A program made the position numbers and the translations under genes. From Planococcus citri (Eukaryota; Arthropoda; Insecta; Hemiptera; Pseudococcidae): a stretch of DNA of 64,000 bases. Positions 48,526 through 57,860 of the stretch are shown here, piece after piece. Location: the NCBI RefSeq assembly GCF_950023065.1, contig NC_088681.1, positions 64,514,836 through 64,578,835 of the forward strand, read 5' to 3'. The notes under the pieces were generated by a model. It was not told the DNA's origin, did not search any database, and saw only the letters and a list, made by a program, of their open reading frames with translations. How positions within the stretch are numbered: the stretch's first letter is position 1; each line of letters starts with the position of its first letter.

Positions 48526-50262
48526 ATGGAGATCGAGGAAATCGTTTGCGAAGCTTGTCACGAATCAATCTTGCGTCCGGGTCCGTTGCATACTGCCGCA
48601 GCCGATACCAAATCCACCGATGGTCCGTTGTATGTGACGTGCGGTCACCTGTATCATCAGAAGTGTGGATATAAGCTGTGCAAAGAATCCACCATTGTAA
48701 ACGAGTACAACATTAGGGTAGCGCAATGCAAGCACCCTGGATGCACTAAACGCTTCGGGGAAAATCAGTTTTCCCTCATCGAGTTCACGACCCGACCGCA
48801 ATGTACAACTCAGCCGCCGGCAGATTCGCAGGTGACGTTGCTTCAAGTTCAGAATCAGCTCAGAGTAGCAACCGATATGAGTTCCAGGGTAACGAAAAAG
48901 GCGGTCGATTTGGCCAACGAAGTGAACACGTTGAAAGCTCGAAATAAACAACTCGAAGTCGAGCTGAAATCCAGCGAAAGTAGATACAGCATGTTGATGG
49001 ATCAACGTGTCGCGACTTTGTTGGATACAAATACCGGACCTGATGAGATTACTACGCCGATGATGCATCGTCAAACGGTACCGTCGTCGTCTCCGAAGCA
49101 GCAGCAGCAGCAGCGGCTGCAGCAACAACAACAACAGCAGCAGCAACCTATTGGACGACAACAACAGTCGCCACAACAAACAATCGCCTCTGACGCTGGA
49201 AAAGTAAACGAACCTAAACATCAATCGCAGTTACATCGAGTAAATCCGGAGCAGAGCCCTCAAGTACCATACTCGAATACGAGTCAAAAATCCAGCCGTC
49301 GTAGCGAATTGTCCGACAACGACGGAAGCGTATCTACAAACGGAGGCTCGAGATCGTCGAAAATATATAAACCAACGTACCAGCAAACAGCCCATTCCGC
49401 TGCTCAACCTAGGAAAAAACGTAATACAGGCGTTGAAGAGGAAAATTCCCACTACGAATACTCGAGACGCTTCGGCACGAAATCCTACGAGCTACGTCCG
49501 TGGTATCCGACGAATTTCTATCCCGAATATTACACAGTAGCTGCTCGCCAAACGATGAAAAACGTGTACAAAAAGGTGATTTTCGCTTATAATATTTTGA
49601 TCATAGGCGACGGACACGCGAATGGCATCGCCGAATTCATACTAAGTGGTAGGAATTTTCAAAACGACATCGATACAGATATTTACCGACGTAATATGTC
49701 AATCAAAAACCTAATCGAGACGCTCAAAGGACTGAACAGGATACCCGAACGTATAATGATTTCGATTGGAAATTTCGACGTGGCTCAAAAAATGCCACGA
49801 ACCATATTCTACGACCACATGGTGGAGCTGGCGCAATTGTTGTCGTATCACAAAGTTAAAGAACTTTTCTTCCTTCCTCTCATCAAATATCCGCCGCCTC
49901 AGAACGAAGAAGCTTACGAGGCTATTTCGGCAGTTTTTGATAACGACTGGGGACAACCAAGCCATGCGAAATATGTTCCTGCCGTACCTGCGTTCGGAGA
50001 TTTGGATAATTATACGCCATCGGTTGACAAATTCGGTCCATTTTACGCGAAGGAGCAATACGCCAGTTCGGTAAACAAGCTTCGCGAATTGTACGTACCG
50101 ATTCCGGCTAGAGTACAGGTTAAATACAACGTGCCAATGCCTCCGCCGGAGAATGTTCCGCAGCTAGCTTACAAACATTGTAGTGTCGGGAAGCTGGAGC
50201 CAGTAAACGGTGCGAGAACCCTTTCAAGCCCAAAAGCATCGACCGGTCGAAAGAAATGGTGA
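48526..50262 (+). CDS. RING-like / coiled-coil / polyQ / SGNH-like protein
   Basis: A single frame of 578 codons. TTTTAG lies 4 bases before the ATG, suggesting a 5' UTR intron. Residues 8-73 fit a RING-H2 spacing: C8, C11, C39, H41, H44, C47, C68, C73 (last pair C-x4-C). Residues ~100-165 look like a coiled coil. Gln runs fill 192-207, then a Ser/Gln-rich linker. Residues ~355-470 resemble an SGNH/esterase-type fold: ILIIGDGHANGIA (GDGH at 361-364) in place of GDSH-x-RG-A, and IGNFD at 414-418 near the GxND block. The nucleophile Ser is Gly here, so activity is unlikely. Zinc finger plus coiled coil plus SGNH recalls ORF1 proteins of some LINEs, so domestication is possible; no reverse transcriptase follows. 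The RING suggests ubiquitin ligase activity. Name unknown. Confidence 0.8.
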   Translation: MEIEEIVCEACHESILRPGPLHTAAADTKSTDGPLYVTCGHLYHQKCGYKLCKESTIVNEYNIRVAQCKHPGCTKRFGENQFSLIEFTTRPQCTTQPPADSQVTLLQVQNQLRVATDMSSRVTKKAVDLANEVNTLKARNKQLEVELKSSESRYSMLMDQRVATLLDTNTGPDEITTPMMHRQTVPSSSPKQQQQQRLQQQQQQQQQPIGRQQQSPQQTIASDAGKVNEPKHQSQLHRVNPEQSPQVPYSNTSQKSSRRSELSDNDGSVSTNGGSRSSKIYKPTYQQTAHSAAQPRKKRNTGVEEENSHYEYSRRFGTKSYELRPWYPTNFYPEYYTVAARQTMKNVYKKVIFAYNILIIGDGHANGIAEFILSGRNFQNDIDTDIYRRNMSIKNLIETLKGLNRIPERIMISIGNFDVAQKMPRTIFYDHMVELAQLLSYHKVKELFFLPLIKYPPPQNEEAYEAISAVFDNDWGQPSHAKYVPAVPAFGDLDNYTPSVDKFGPFYAKEQYASSVNKLRELYVPIPARVQVKYNVPMPPPENVPQLAYKHCSVGKLEPVNGARTLSSPKASTGRKKW

Positions 50263-50284
50263 ACAGGTGGTCCTAAATGAACGA

Positions 50285-52150
50285 AGGAAAAAGGAAAAAA
50301 ATTGTACCTTTTTCATTACTTTTTCAATTATGGTCCAAAAGCAAGACTTTTGACGAGTGAAAAATTTGTTTTAAATGTGACAGTTTATGTATAGTTCGGT
50401 ACATGAGAATTAGGAATAATTATACCCCCCCCTCTCCTTCCCTCCGATCCTCTGCAACAAATTTTTTCTTCAAGGGAATATCCTAAGGAACATTGTGAAG
50501 CATACTTGCCAAAACAAGATTGGCCCTACTAACAAAACGACGGCCATTTTGATTGATAGCCCAGCTGAAATCGCAAATTTTGCTTTCCAGCATAAGACCG
50601 CACGAAGTTTCTCGAACTTGCAAAAATTCGTCATCACGAAGAATTTCAAGTGCTGAAGCGCATCCTTTGATTTTTGGTGAATTTTTAAAAATCAAATTTA
50701 TGTAAAAAAAAGTGAAAAAAAAATCAAAATTTGACCTAATTGCCCCAGAGAACTGAAATGTGTGATATACCCTATTTTTGACCTGTCAAATCGATTGGAA
50801 AGTGTTTCAAACCGTTTTGAGCAGTTCTGGAGCCTCTAGTAGATTTTTGAAACTTGAAATTTCCTCTTAATGAAGTTGGAAATGCGAAATAATTCACTCT
50901 GCACTCCAACTTGAACGCGCTGTTGAGTTGACTGCTGGTAGATTTCAACTTTCAAGTCTTTTTTCAGCCTCCAGCTACTTTTTGGGAATTTCTGTACAGC
51001 GTGAATTTCAGCTTTCCGATCTCATTTGGTAAAATTTTGTGGAAATTTCAAGTTTCAAAAATCTGCTACAGGCTCCAGACTGCATAAAATTTCAAGATTT
51101 TTGCAAAATTGGCCATAGTTTTTCATTCTTTTAAAAAAAGTACTATTGTAAAAATTTGTTACGTACTGACCAAAATTTTTAGGCTTTGAACCCCCCACCC
51201 CCACCCCTCCTGCCCCTTCAATTTCCAATTTTTGAAATTTATTGTAAAAATAAAATAAAAAATAGAATAAACTACTCAAAACAGTTTGAAACCGTTTTCA
51301 ATCGATTTGGCAGGTCGAAATAGGGTATATCAAAAAATTTCAGCTTTCTAGGTCAATTTGGTAAAATTTTGATTTTTTTCTCACTGTTATCTTGAATTGG
51401 ACTTTCTAAAATGCACTTCAGCGCTTCAAATTTTGACTGATGATGAATTTTTGTATCCTCCTTCCTGAAACGCAGAATCTGCGAGTTAGACTGGTCTGTT
51501 GATCAAAATGACCGTCTTTTCGTTAGTAGGGCCAACTTTTTTTTCAGCGATTTTGTTTCAAAATGTTCCTTAGGATGTTCCCTTGAAGAAAAAAGTGGTC
51601 GCAGAGGATTGGAGAGGGGAGTATAATTATTCCTGTTGACTTTTTTTTTTTTTTTTTTTTTTTTTAAGGAAAAAAACAATCGAATAAAAACATTTTAAAG
51701 ACAATTTTTGATTTGAAAAAAAAAAGACTTTTAGTTATTAAACATTTTTTTAAAGTGTTCCAATGAAAAGGGTTGGAGGTCGAGTCAAAATTTATCCGAG
51801 AGAAAATACCTTTAGGTCAAAATTTCTCGGCAAGCAATGTTTTTTTGTAACAGAAAATCAGATCTTTAGTGAGATTTTTTTCGACTATGAATTTTGATTA
51901 TTCGTATACTTATTTTGAAATGAAATATTTCGAGTGATAGAACTAAATTGGCTGGACTTCTCTGAATTGGAAATATTTTTTATTTTATATTTTTAATGTT
52001 TTATGATTTTTTATGCCACAGGCATTTAACGTAAATAAGAAGATGAACTGTTGTTATTTTCGTAGTTGATTATAATTTTGTTTTTCAGTTGTTTAGTTTA
52101 CCCGACTTCTTTTTTTATCATTATAATAATATTATCATACTACGTATGTA
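50285..52150 (+). pseudogene. ghost unit A: family copy whose ORF is gone
   Basis: 50310-50391 matches the family upstream module (TTTTTCAATT-TGGTCCAAAA, GAGTGAAAAATTTGTTT). A transposon fragment (50392-51640) follows. The module resumes at about 51670 (ATAAAAACATTTTAAAGACAATTTTTGATTT, AAGTGTTCCAATGAAAAGGGTTGG) and runs to about 51928. It is then joined directly to the family 3' flank at about 51945 (ACTAAATTGGCTGGACTTCTC, onward to 52110). About 350 bp of proximal module and the entire ~1.85 kb ORF are missing. The left part of the module is also absent because the RING gene lies there. Confidence 0.7.
50392..51640. mobile_element. diverged relative of the 39680-42035 element, right end lost
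   Basis: The left end TAGTTCGGTACATGAGAA corresponds to TAGTCCGGCATATGATAA. Internal blocks CCTAAGGAACATT and GCCATTTTGAT, and their inverted counterparts near 51495-51570, are shared. The right end stops at CCTGTTGAC and runs into a long T tract (from about 51641), so the terminal ~15 bases are missing. There is no coding capacity. The 74-residue minus frame at 51055-51279 is chance. Confidence 0.7.
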
Positions 52151-52900
52151 AGTTGAAGTTTATAAACATGTTTTGCATACAATGACGAATTAAAAGAAAA
52201 AACAAAACAAAAAAACGTGATAATCTCTTTAATTGCAGACCAGAGACGTAGAATTCGAAGCAAATATGTGAGCTCTTGCTAAAACACCTATTTATAAGGT
52301 GTCTTAATTACGTAAAAATTTGCTAAAATTGCTTAAAAGTTGAAAATTTGTTCGAATGCGATAATTTGTTTTAAATTGGCTGAAAATTGATGAAACATGG
52401 TAAAAAGTTGACTAAAATATCGCAGAAATATTCAATATTATGAAAAAAATTGTGCGATATGTAATACAAAAAATAGATCAAATGAAAACGAAAAATTCGA
52501 ATATTAAATTTTGCCTTACCCCCCCTCCCCACCCTTTGTTTAAAATTTAAATTGGTTTAAAAAATGGCCTGTTGGAGTTGTTGAGAATTTCAAGTTTTCG
52601 TAACGTTATATTTTATCCTTATTCAGTTGTCTACCTATACCTAACTACATAATTTTTATTTCGTAAACAATGGTGCCACCTTCTTCTTATCAGCCCAGTG
52701 CGTGATCTTGGATTTTGGTTATTTTTATTATACGCGTTCATTTTTAGAGTTTTTTTGAATCCAGTCGTGTCAATTTTATTTTTCGTAATGTTAAAAAGTT
52801 TCGGTTTCGGTTTCGTTATTCAAAAATACGTTCATTATTTCAAGAAAAGTCCTGCTTTTTCATTTAGAAGTTTTTGGAGGAGCACGCAGAGGATGTTTCC
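52151..52900. other. inter-unit spacer
   Basis: 52235-52310 matches the spacer after copy 1 (GCAGACCAGAGACG, AAAACACC, AAGGTGTCT). A short C-rich tract lies near 52520. A 108-residue frame (52698-53024) overlaps the start of the copy-3 module and has no domain. Confidence 0.45.
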
Positions 52901-52904
52901 AAAA

Positions 52905-53970
52905 AATAAATGGATATTCGAAATCATCCAGTGTTTTCAATTTTTGGTTATACTTCGAGTTTGTATGTATCAAGAAAATCAACTGATTGGTGATTATTTC
53001 AACTCGCCACTAGTTCCAGTCTAAAAGTACATCTTCAGAAATATTGGAAAGAGGCAACTTTGGGGAAGGAATCTACTGATCCGGTTTGTGTCAACAATCA
53101 ACATTGGCTGAACAAATTCTCAGAAACGGTAAAAAAAATCGTCTGTTTTAAATATGTATTTCTGGTATTACAATTACTTTCAACTAAGATATCTTTTCTG
53201 TTACGTAAGAAACAATCGAAATGAAAAGAAAATATTTACATGAAAAATTTCCGAACTTGATGGATTAAAATAATTACGAGTACTTAGCTTTTTTCTATTT
53301 TGGTCCCAAATTCCAAAAGAAAGATTTTTGAGTGAAAAACTTGTTTCAAATGTTTCAATTTTATTGGGGAAGAGTTGCAGAATTTTTCATCTTTCAAAAA
53401 TCACTGGAGCATATTTTTTAAGGCAGGTTTGATTTTTCAAAAAAAAAAAAAATGGACTTTTATTTAATTAGGGATTTTTTTGAATGTTTTGATGAAGACA
53501 AATGAAAGGTCGAGTCATGATTTTTTCGACTAAAATTTTTTTTTGCATTTTTGTTGAACATTATCACTTTATTAGATTTAATAAATAATGCAATTTATTG
53601 GGGAAGAATTCCAGAATTTCCCATAGTCAAAATTTTTCATCTTTCAGAAATCACTGGAGCATATTTTTCAAGACGATTTTGATTTTTTTTTTTAATGGAC
53701 TTTTAATTGATAGGGATTTTTTTGAATGTCTCGATGAAGACAAATGGGAGGTCGAGTCATGATTTTTTCGACAAAATTTTTTTTCTGCATTTTTGTTGAA
53801 CATTATCAGATTTAATAATTGCTTTGTATTCTTCGTATCAATCGTGTAATTCATTGATTGTGGATGGAATTTTTCCGACATATTTGCAATCGACGTTCTG
53901 CATTATTGTTGAATTTTTCACATCCTACGCCATGGTAATTTGACTGTTCGATTCTAGGTTTGAATCGAAG
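52905..53970 (+). promoter_or_regulatory. upstream module of family copy 3
   Basis: TGGATATTCGAAATCATCCAGTG, CAACTGATTGGTGATTATTTC and GTTCCAGTCTAAAAGTACATC follow the order of the copy-1 and copy-2 modules. A ~200 bp part is tandemly duplicated (about 53385-53585 and 53635-53820; shared ATCACTGGAGCATATTTTT and GTCGAGTCATGATTTTTTCG). 53947-53969 is the conserved inverted repeat containing the TAG acceptor. Confidence 0.5.
53947..53969 (+). promoter_or_regulatory. conserved inverted repeat and acceptor, copy 3
   Basis: TTCGATTC and GAATCGAA around TAGGTTT, identical to copy 1, 26 bases before the ATG. Confidence 0.6.
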
Positions 53971-53995
53971 TTGCGAGCTGATTCAAGTACCAGAA

Positions 53996-55852
53996 ATGGC
54001 TGATGAAAAAGCTTCCAACGAGTATGGTATTATTATGCATCCGATTCCAGTTTCGTTGAAGGAACTATCCGTGATCGCTGTTGGGCTGGAATTGTGGCGT
54101 TCTGAAATTAACGAATATCGCAAAAGCCAAACATCGAAGAGATTTCATGTTCCAGACAAAATAACATCTTTAAGAACCAAACTCCCTAAATTACCATCTG
54201 TGATTTATGATGTGATCGATGAATATGTCTCCAGACTTGGGAATTCAATAGCGTTATGGCATGTAGATCAAATTAGAACGGCAGCACGTTCTGGTAATTA
54301 CAAATATTATCAAAGTTCTGTTTTTGAACACTTCGATGATTACGTTGGCGATTACTCGTACAATGGAACTGTGGATTTTGTAAAGACAGCCGAACGTATG
54401 ATGCATTATGATAGTTTTGATGACGTTTGGAAATTCGTCGTAGCTTGTAGGTATTTTTTGGAAGATCACGTTAGACGAATATGGCCATCAGTAAAAGAAA
54501 AAATGGACCTGAGGAGCATTGATTTCTGTAAGAATCCACTGTTGTACTTCTGGTTTTGTCATCTTAGTAATCAGTTGAATAAGATACCAATTGAACCGTA
54601 TGACACTGTTGACGAAAAGATGCTTAAAGAGTGTATTCACATGTCTGGTAACTCATTGGCAATTAATTATTTCTGGAATGGTGTACCATACGAAGACAAA
54701 ATGCGAATAGCTATGGACCTTTTTCGACGGAATACAGAGTGTTTCGTGAGATGTATCTTACCAAACTTAAATAATCAACAACTGGAAAAATTAGTTAATG
54801 AGAAGGGTACTGCCTTGATACAAGCTCTGCTGGAAGATCGTTTTCGCGATGAAACGTTCATCTTTCGAACTTTGATGTGCATAAAAAATCTGATGAATGG
54901 TAGCACTTTCTCTAATCTTGTTTTGAATATGTTGAGAATTGAAGCTGGGTACTTGTCGCTCAATGGTCATAAAAAAATTGAGAATTGGTTGCACGTGGGT
55001 TGCATAATATGGAACAGTGCGCCGCATAATTTGAAGAGATCTGCGATTATAGATATTTCGTCCGATTTGGAAGCAATCATATGCCGAGATGATGATATTA
55101 TTCGTACTACCTCTTCCGAGTTCCTGTTGTCAATTATTCCATATTTTACTTCGGAAGAAAAGCAGTCGTTTTGGCTTAGTTGCTGGATGAATTTGATACT
55201 CAACAAGAATGCGCGCGATTTGCAACGAATAATGAAGATATGTCTTGAACACGAGGATGACATAATCAAGTTCAAGAAAAACTTTATCGTTGAAAGTAAA
55301 AATTTGCAGCTCCGTTGTGTCTCGTTATTGTCCTGCGCAAATTTCGACGAATTAGATGCTTTGGTGAATTTTAGTTGTCCTCGTAGTGCCGAAACTGCAA
55401 GACATTTGAAACAGCGATTATTGCAGTTGTGTTTTATCGGCGAGAGTTCTGATTTTCGCTATGCACATGTTGTTCATTGCGAAGAATTCGATTCGTTTAT
55501 TATTGAAGCTTATGCCAGCATCGATCTCGCGAACGATTTTAAACATCAACTGGTATCATCTCCTAATAATTTAAGTGTTATGTCGAGCTGTGTTGGAATT
55601 CCACCGGTTTCATATAAAGCATTGAGGAAATTTATCGAAACATTTGTTTCATCGGAACAAATTTTGCAGCAGATAAAATCTTTCATTGTTGATCGCTTGA
55701 AGAAGGATGCTGTTCGTCGTAGCTCTACTATTATAGACGCTTATTCTAAACATTTCTTTGACCAGTTTTTGCTTTGGTGTCTTGGAAGTAACGAGCACGT
55801 TATCGAATTCGAGCAAAGTTATATTACACCCTGCATGGATGGTATGCAATGA
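53996..55852 (+). CDS. uncharacterised tandem-family protein, copy 3
   Basis: A single-exon frame of 618 codons from ATG 53996. The open frame reaches 36 bases further left, but only via a non-ATG codon next to the predicted acceptor. It starts MADEKASNEYGIIMHP and shares all conserved blocks (FLEDHVRRIWPSV, SAPHNLKRSAI, VVHCEEFDSF, DQFLLWCLGSNE). Closest to copy 4, including the shared LLQLCFIGESSDFR segment that differs from copies 1 and 2. The 3' flank to about 56060 matches that of copy 4. Over the last ~70 codons I count by hand roughly 18 non-synonymous and 8 synonymous differences from copy 4, which points to weak constraint or diversification there. Function unknown. Confidence 0.85.
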   Translation: MADEKASNEYGIIMHPIPVSLKELSVIAVGLELWRSEINEYRKSQTSKRFHVPDKITSLRTKLPKLPSVIYDVIDEYVSRLGNSIALWHVDQIRTAARSGNYKYYQSSVFEHFDDYVGDYSYNGTVDFVKTAERMMHYDSFDDVWKFVVACRYFLEDHVRRIWPSVKEKMDLRSIDFCKNPLLYFWFCHLSNQLNKIPIEPYDTVDEKMLKECIHMSGNSLAINYFWNGVPYEDKMRIAMDLFRRNTECFVRCILPNLNNQQLEKLVNEKGTALIQALLEDRFRDETFIFRTLMCIKNLMNGSTFSNLVLNMLRIEAGYLSLNGHKKIENWLHVGCIIWNSAPHNLKRSAIIDISSDLEAIICRDDDIIRTTSSEFLLSIIPYFTSEEKQSFWLSCWMNLILNKNARDLQRIMKICLEHEDDIIKFKKNFIVESKNLQLRCVSLLSCANFDELDALVNFSCPRSAETARHLKQRLLQLCFIGESSDFRYAHVVHCEEFDSFIIEAYASIDLANDFKHQLVSSPNNLSVMSSCVGIPPVSYKALRKFIETFVSSEQILQQIKSFIVDRLKKDAVRRSSTIIDAYSKHFFDQFLLWCLGSNEHVIEFEQSYITPCMDGMQ

Positions 55853-56105
55853 TGTCTTAAGCTACAGACATTTGTTAATGTAAAATGAGGAGATGAACAG
55901 TTTTATTTCATGGTTCCTTAGGATTCTTTTTTTCAGTTACCTCTTTAGTTTACCTTAATTTTTTTATCATTATTATTATCGATATGTTCTTATATTATGT
56001 TCCTGGTGTACGTCGTAACAAATAAGTATGAAAAATTGTCGAATTTACATTGTTGTTATTCAGCAAGTATAGATGATAATTATATTGAATGTATTACAAT
56101 TAATT
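55853..56105. other. 3' flank of copy 3
   Basis: Aligns with 60721-60960 after copy 4 (CAGGCATTTGTTAACGTAAAATGAG, CGTCGTAACAAATA, GTCGAATTTACATTGT, AGATGATAATT). The match ends where the retroelement fragment begins. No AATAAA was seen here. Confidence 0.5.
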
Positions 56106-56739
56106 TGACTATGATACTGATCTTATTACATAGTGTCCCAAATATTCCATACTTTCCGTGAAAAATACACATTTACTGGCATTCAGATGTAGATTGAATT
56201 TTTGTAGCTCTTTCAGGACTTCGATAAGTGCAGCTCCACATTCTTCTAACATAGCTCCATACACAACAATGTCATTGAAATACCAGATAACATTACGTAG
56301 TTCCTTTAATATTTGATGAAGAAAATGATTGAATTCTGCTGGAGCTGTTTTGATTCCAAATAATAATCAATTTACTTTGAATGTACCGAATATGGTGTTG
56401 TGATTGTTTGAATTTCGCTGGATTCGTTATCTACCATGAGATGTGAATATGTTTTAAATAAATCCAAACGACAGAAATACTTCACACCACGTAGCTTGTG
56501 TAATATTTCTTTGATTTTGTTGATTGGAAAATGTGCATCTTTTAGGACTTTGTTTACACTGATTTTATAGTCCACACAAAGACGAACGCTTCCATCCGCT
56601 TTCAAAATAACAACTAGAGGTGAACACCAGTCACTCATTTCTGTTTTTGTGATAATACCAGCAGCTTCTAGATTGTTGAGTTCCTTTTCAACGAGTTCTG
56701 ATAACGCATAGGGTAGGGGATGTTCTTTGTGATACACAG

Positions 56740-56825
56740 GTTTTTTTTTTATTGTTTGAATATCTGGATACAGATTTGGGCACACCCTCACCGCCTCAAC
56801 ATGCCACAAGGCTTTTATGAGGGGT
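56740..56825 (-). mobile_element. small poly-A-tailed insert in the RT pseudogene
   Basis: On the minus strand this 86-base segment ends in about ten A and is flanked by the direct repeat CTGTGTATC (56731-56739 and 56826-56834). Removing it restores the contiguous KPVYHKEHPLP reading of the pol polyprotein. The poly-A and target duplication are the marks of LINE-mediated retroposition of some short RNA; its source was not recognised. Confidence 0.6.
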
Positions 56826-56834
56826 GATACACAG

Positions 56835-57198
56835 TAGTGGTCTGTGCGGGTTGGGCAAGCCCGCGGGCTTACCCAACCCTGCCCGAGTACTCGGGCAAAA
56901 AGCCGGACCCGACCCGAAAGCCCGAAACAAGCCCGACCCGATAATAATTTTTAACACTTCCGATACATTTCGCTGCAACGTTGGCGTGATGCGACAAGAT
57001 GGTTTTCCCAACAATAGGCATTGTGACGTGAACATGGTGCTACTCTTCTTTATTTACGAGTACTCACAGCACATGCGTTGAGTACCAGTTACGTACTGAA
57101 ACCGGAGCCCAAGAAAGCCTGACAAGCCCGGCCCAACCTGACCCGACTTTTATCGGGCTCGGCCCGCGGGCTTTCGGACAGGCCCATGCAGACCACTA
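56835..57198. mobile_element. 364 bp non-autonomous hAT element
   Basis: The 8-base target duplication ATACACAG is at 56827-56834 and 57199-57206. Terminal inverted repeats begin TAGTGGTCTG. Subterminal GC-rich blocks of GCCCGACCCGA/GGGCTT type contrast strongly with the AT-rich surroundings and are typical of one widespread class of short hAT elements. The 85-residue plus-strand frame inside is not a gene. Confidence 0.88.
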
Positions 57199-57559
57199 AT
57201 ACACAGGTTTGGCACCTTCTAGGAGCTGATGATGCACTTTGTAGTCAGGAACGCAGCCAACTTTGCTTTTGAACAAGTCTTTAAATTGATCTACAATATT
57301 GTTCGAACTGACGTTATTGATCGAATCGGGAGTAATATTGAGAGAATTTTTCTCATCAATTTCTTCAAGTTTGATTTTCAGACCTCGGATCCAATTTCTT
57401 CCTAACACAGGTGCATACTGGTATGGTACAACGTAGATATCCTCTTGCATCGTATTTCCATTATAGGATGCTGTAATAAAACTGCAAACACTCCTTAATT
57501 GATGACTTTTTTTCTTCCAAAATTGCTAGTGGCTGGTAGAAGGGACATAGGTGTCTGAA

Positions 57560-57860
57560 AAAATTTATGAATATTCGAATGAGTGCCTTTGATAAATGAC
57601 ACGTTCGAATATATGAGGTTTGATTATTCGAATAACTAGTATGTACTTATTATTCTTCGAAATAAAATATTTTGAGTGATTGAACTAGATTGGTTGAACT
57701 TTTTTGAATTGGAGATAAATATTCATCTCATATTTTTAACGTCCTATGATTTTTTAGGTTAAAGGCGTTTTATTAACGTTAATAAAAAGGTGAAACATTT
57801 TTTTTTAATGGATTATAACATAAGTTTTTTTTTTAGTGATTTCGAAATCGATCAAATACC
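57560..57860 (+). pseudogene. ghost unit B: family 3' flank without ORF
   Basis: ACTAGATTGGTTGAACTTTTTTGAATTGGAG, then TTTTTAACGTCCTATGATTTTTTAGG and AATAAAAAGGTGAA (57675-57800), is the family 3' flank. Just upstream, GATTATTCG...TACTTATTATTCTTCGAAATAAAATATTTTGAGTGATTGA resembles the junction of ghost A near 51897-51943, so the two scars share the same deletion point and one may be a copy of the other. Confidence 0.6.

Larger units (their letters stand above)
56108..57500 (-). pseudogene. Ty3/gypsy-type pol fragment (protease end to reverse transcriptase), broken
   Basis: Read on the minus strand: the protease end (VVPYQYAPVLGRNWIRGL, 57340-57430); the linker to KPVY; then RT blocks SPLVVILKADGSVRLCVDYK, CRLDLFKTY, and, after a stop near 56366 and a frame change, FGIKTAPAEFNHFL and WYFNDIVVYG. 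The catalytic YxDD is YFND, so the enzyme would be dead. RNase H and integrase are missing. Two insertions split it after KPVY (56740-56825 and 56835-57198). No LTRs are visible. It sits between copy 3 and the ghost before copy 4, so it arrived after the units were laid down or was carried along with them. Confidence 0.85.

Noticed and set aside
48565..49224. 219-residue minus-strand ORF opposite the RING/SGNH gene
   Set aside because: Shadow of the sense frame; the Leu run is the complement of polyQ.
56372..57450. Active retrotransposon
   Set aside because: Stop and frame change in RT, YFND in place of YxDD, two insertions, and no RNase H, integrase or LTRs.
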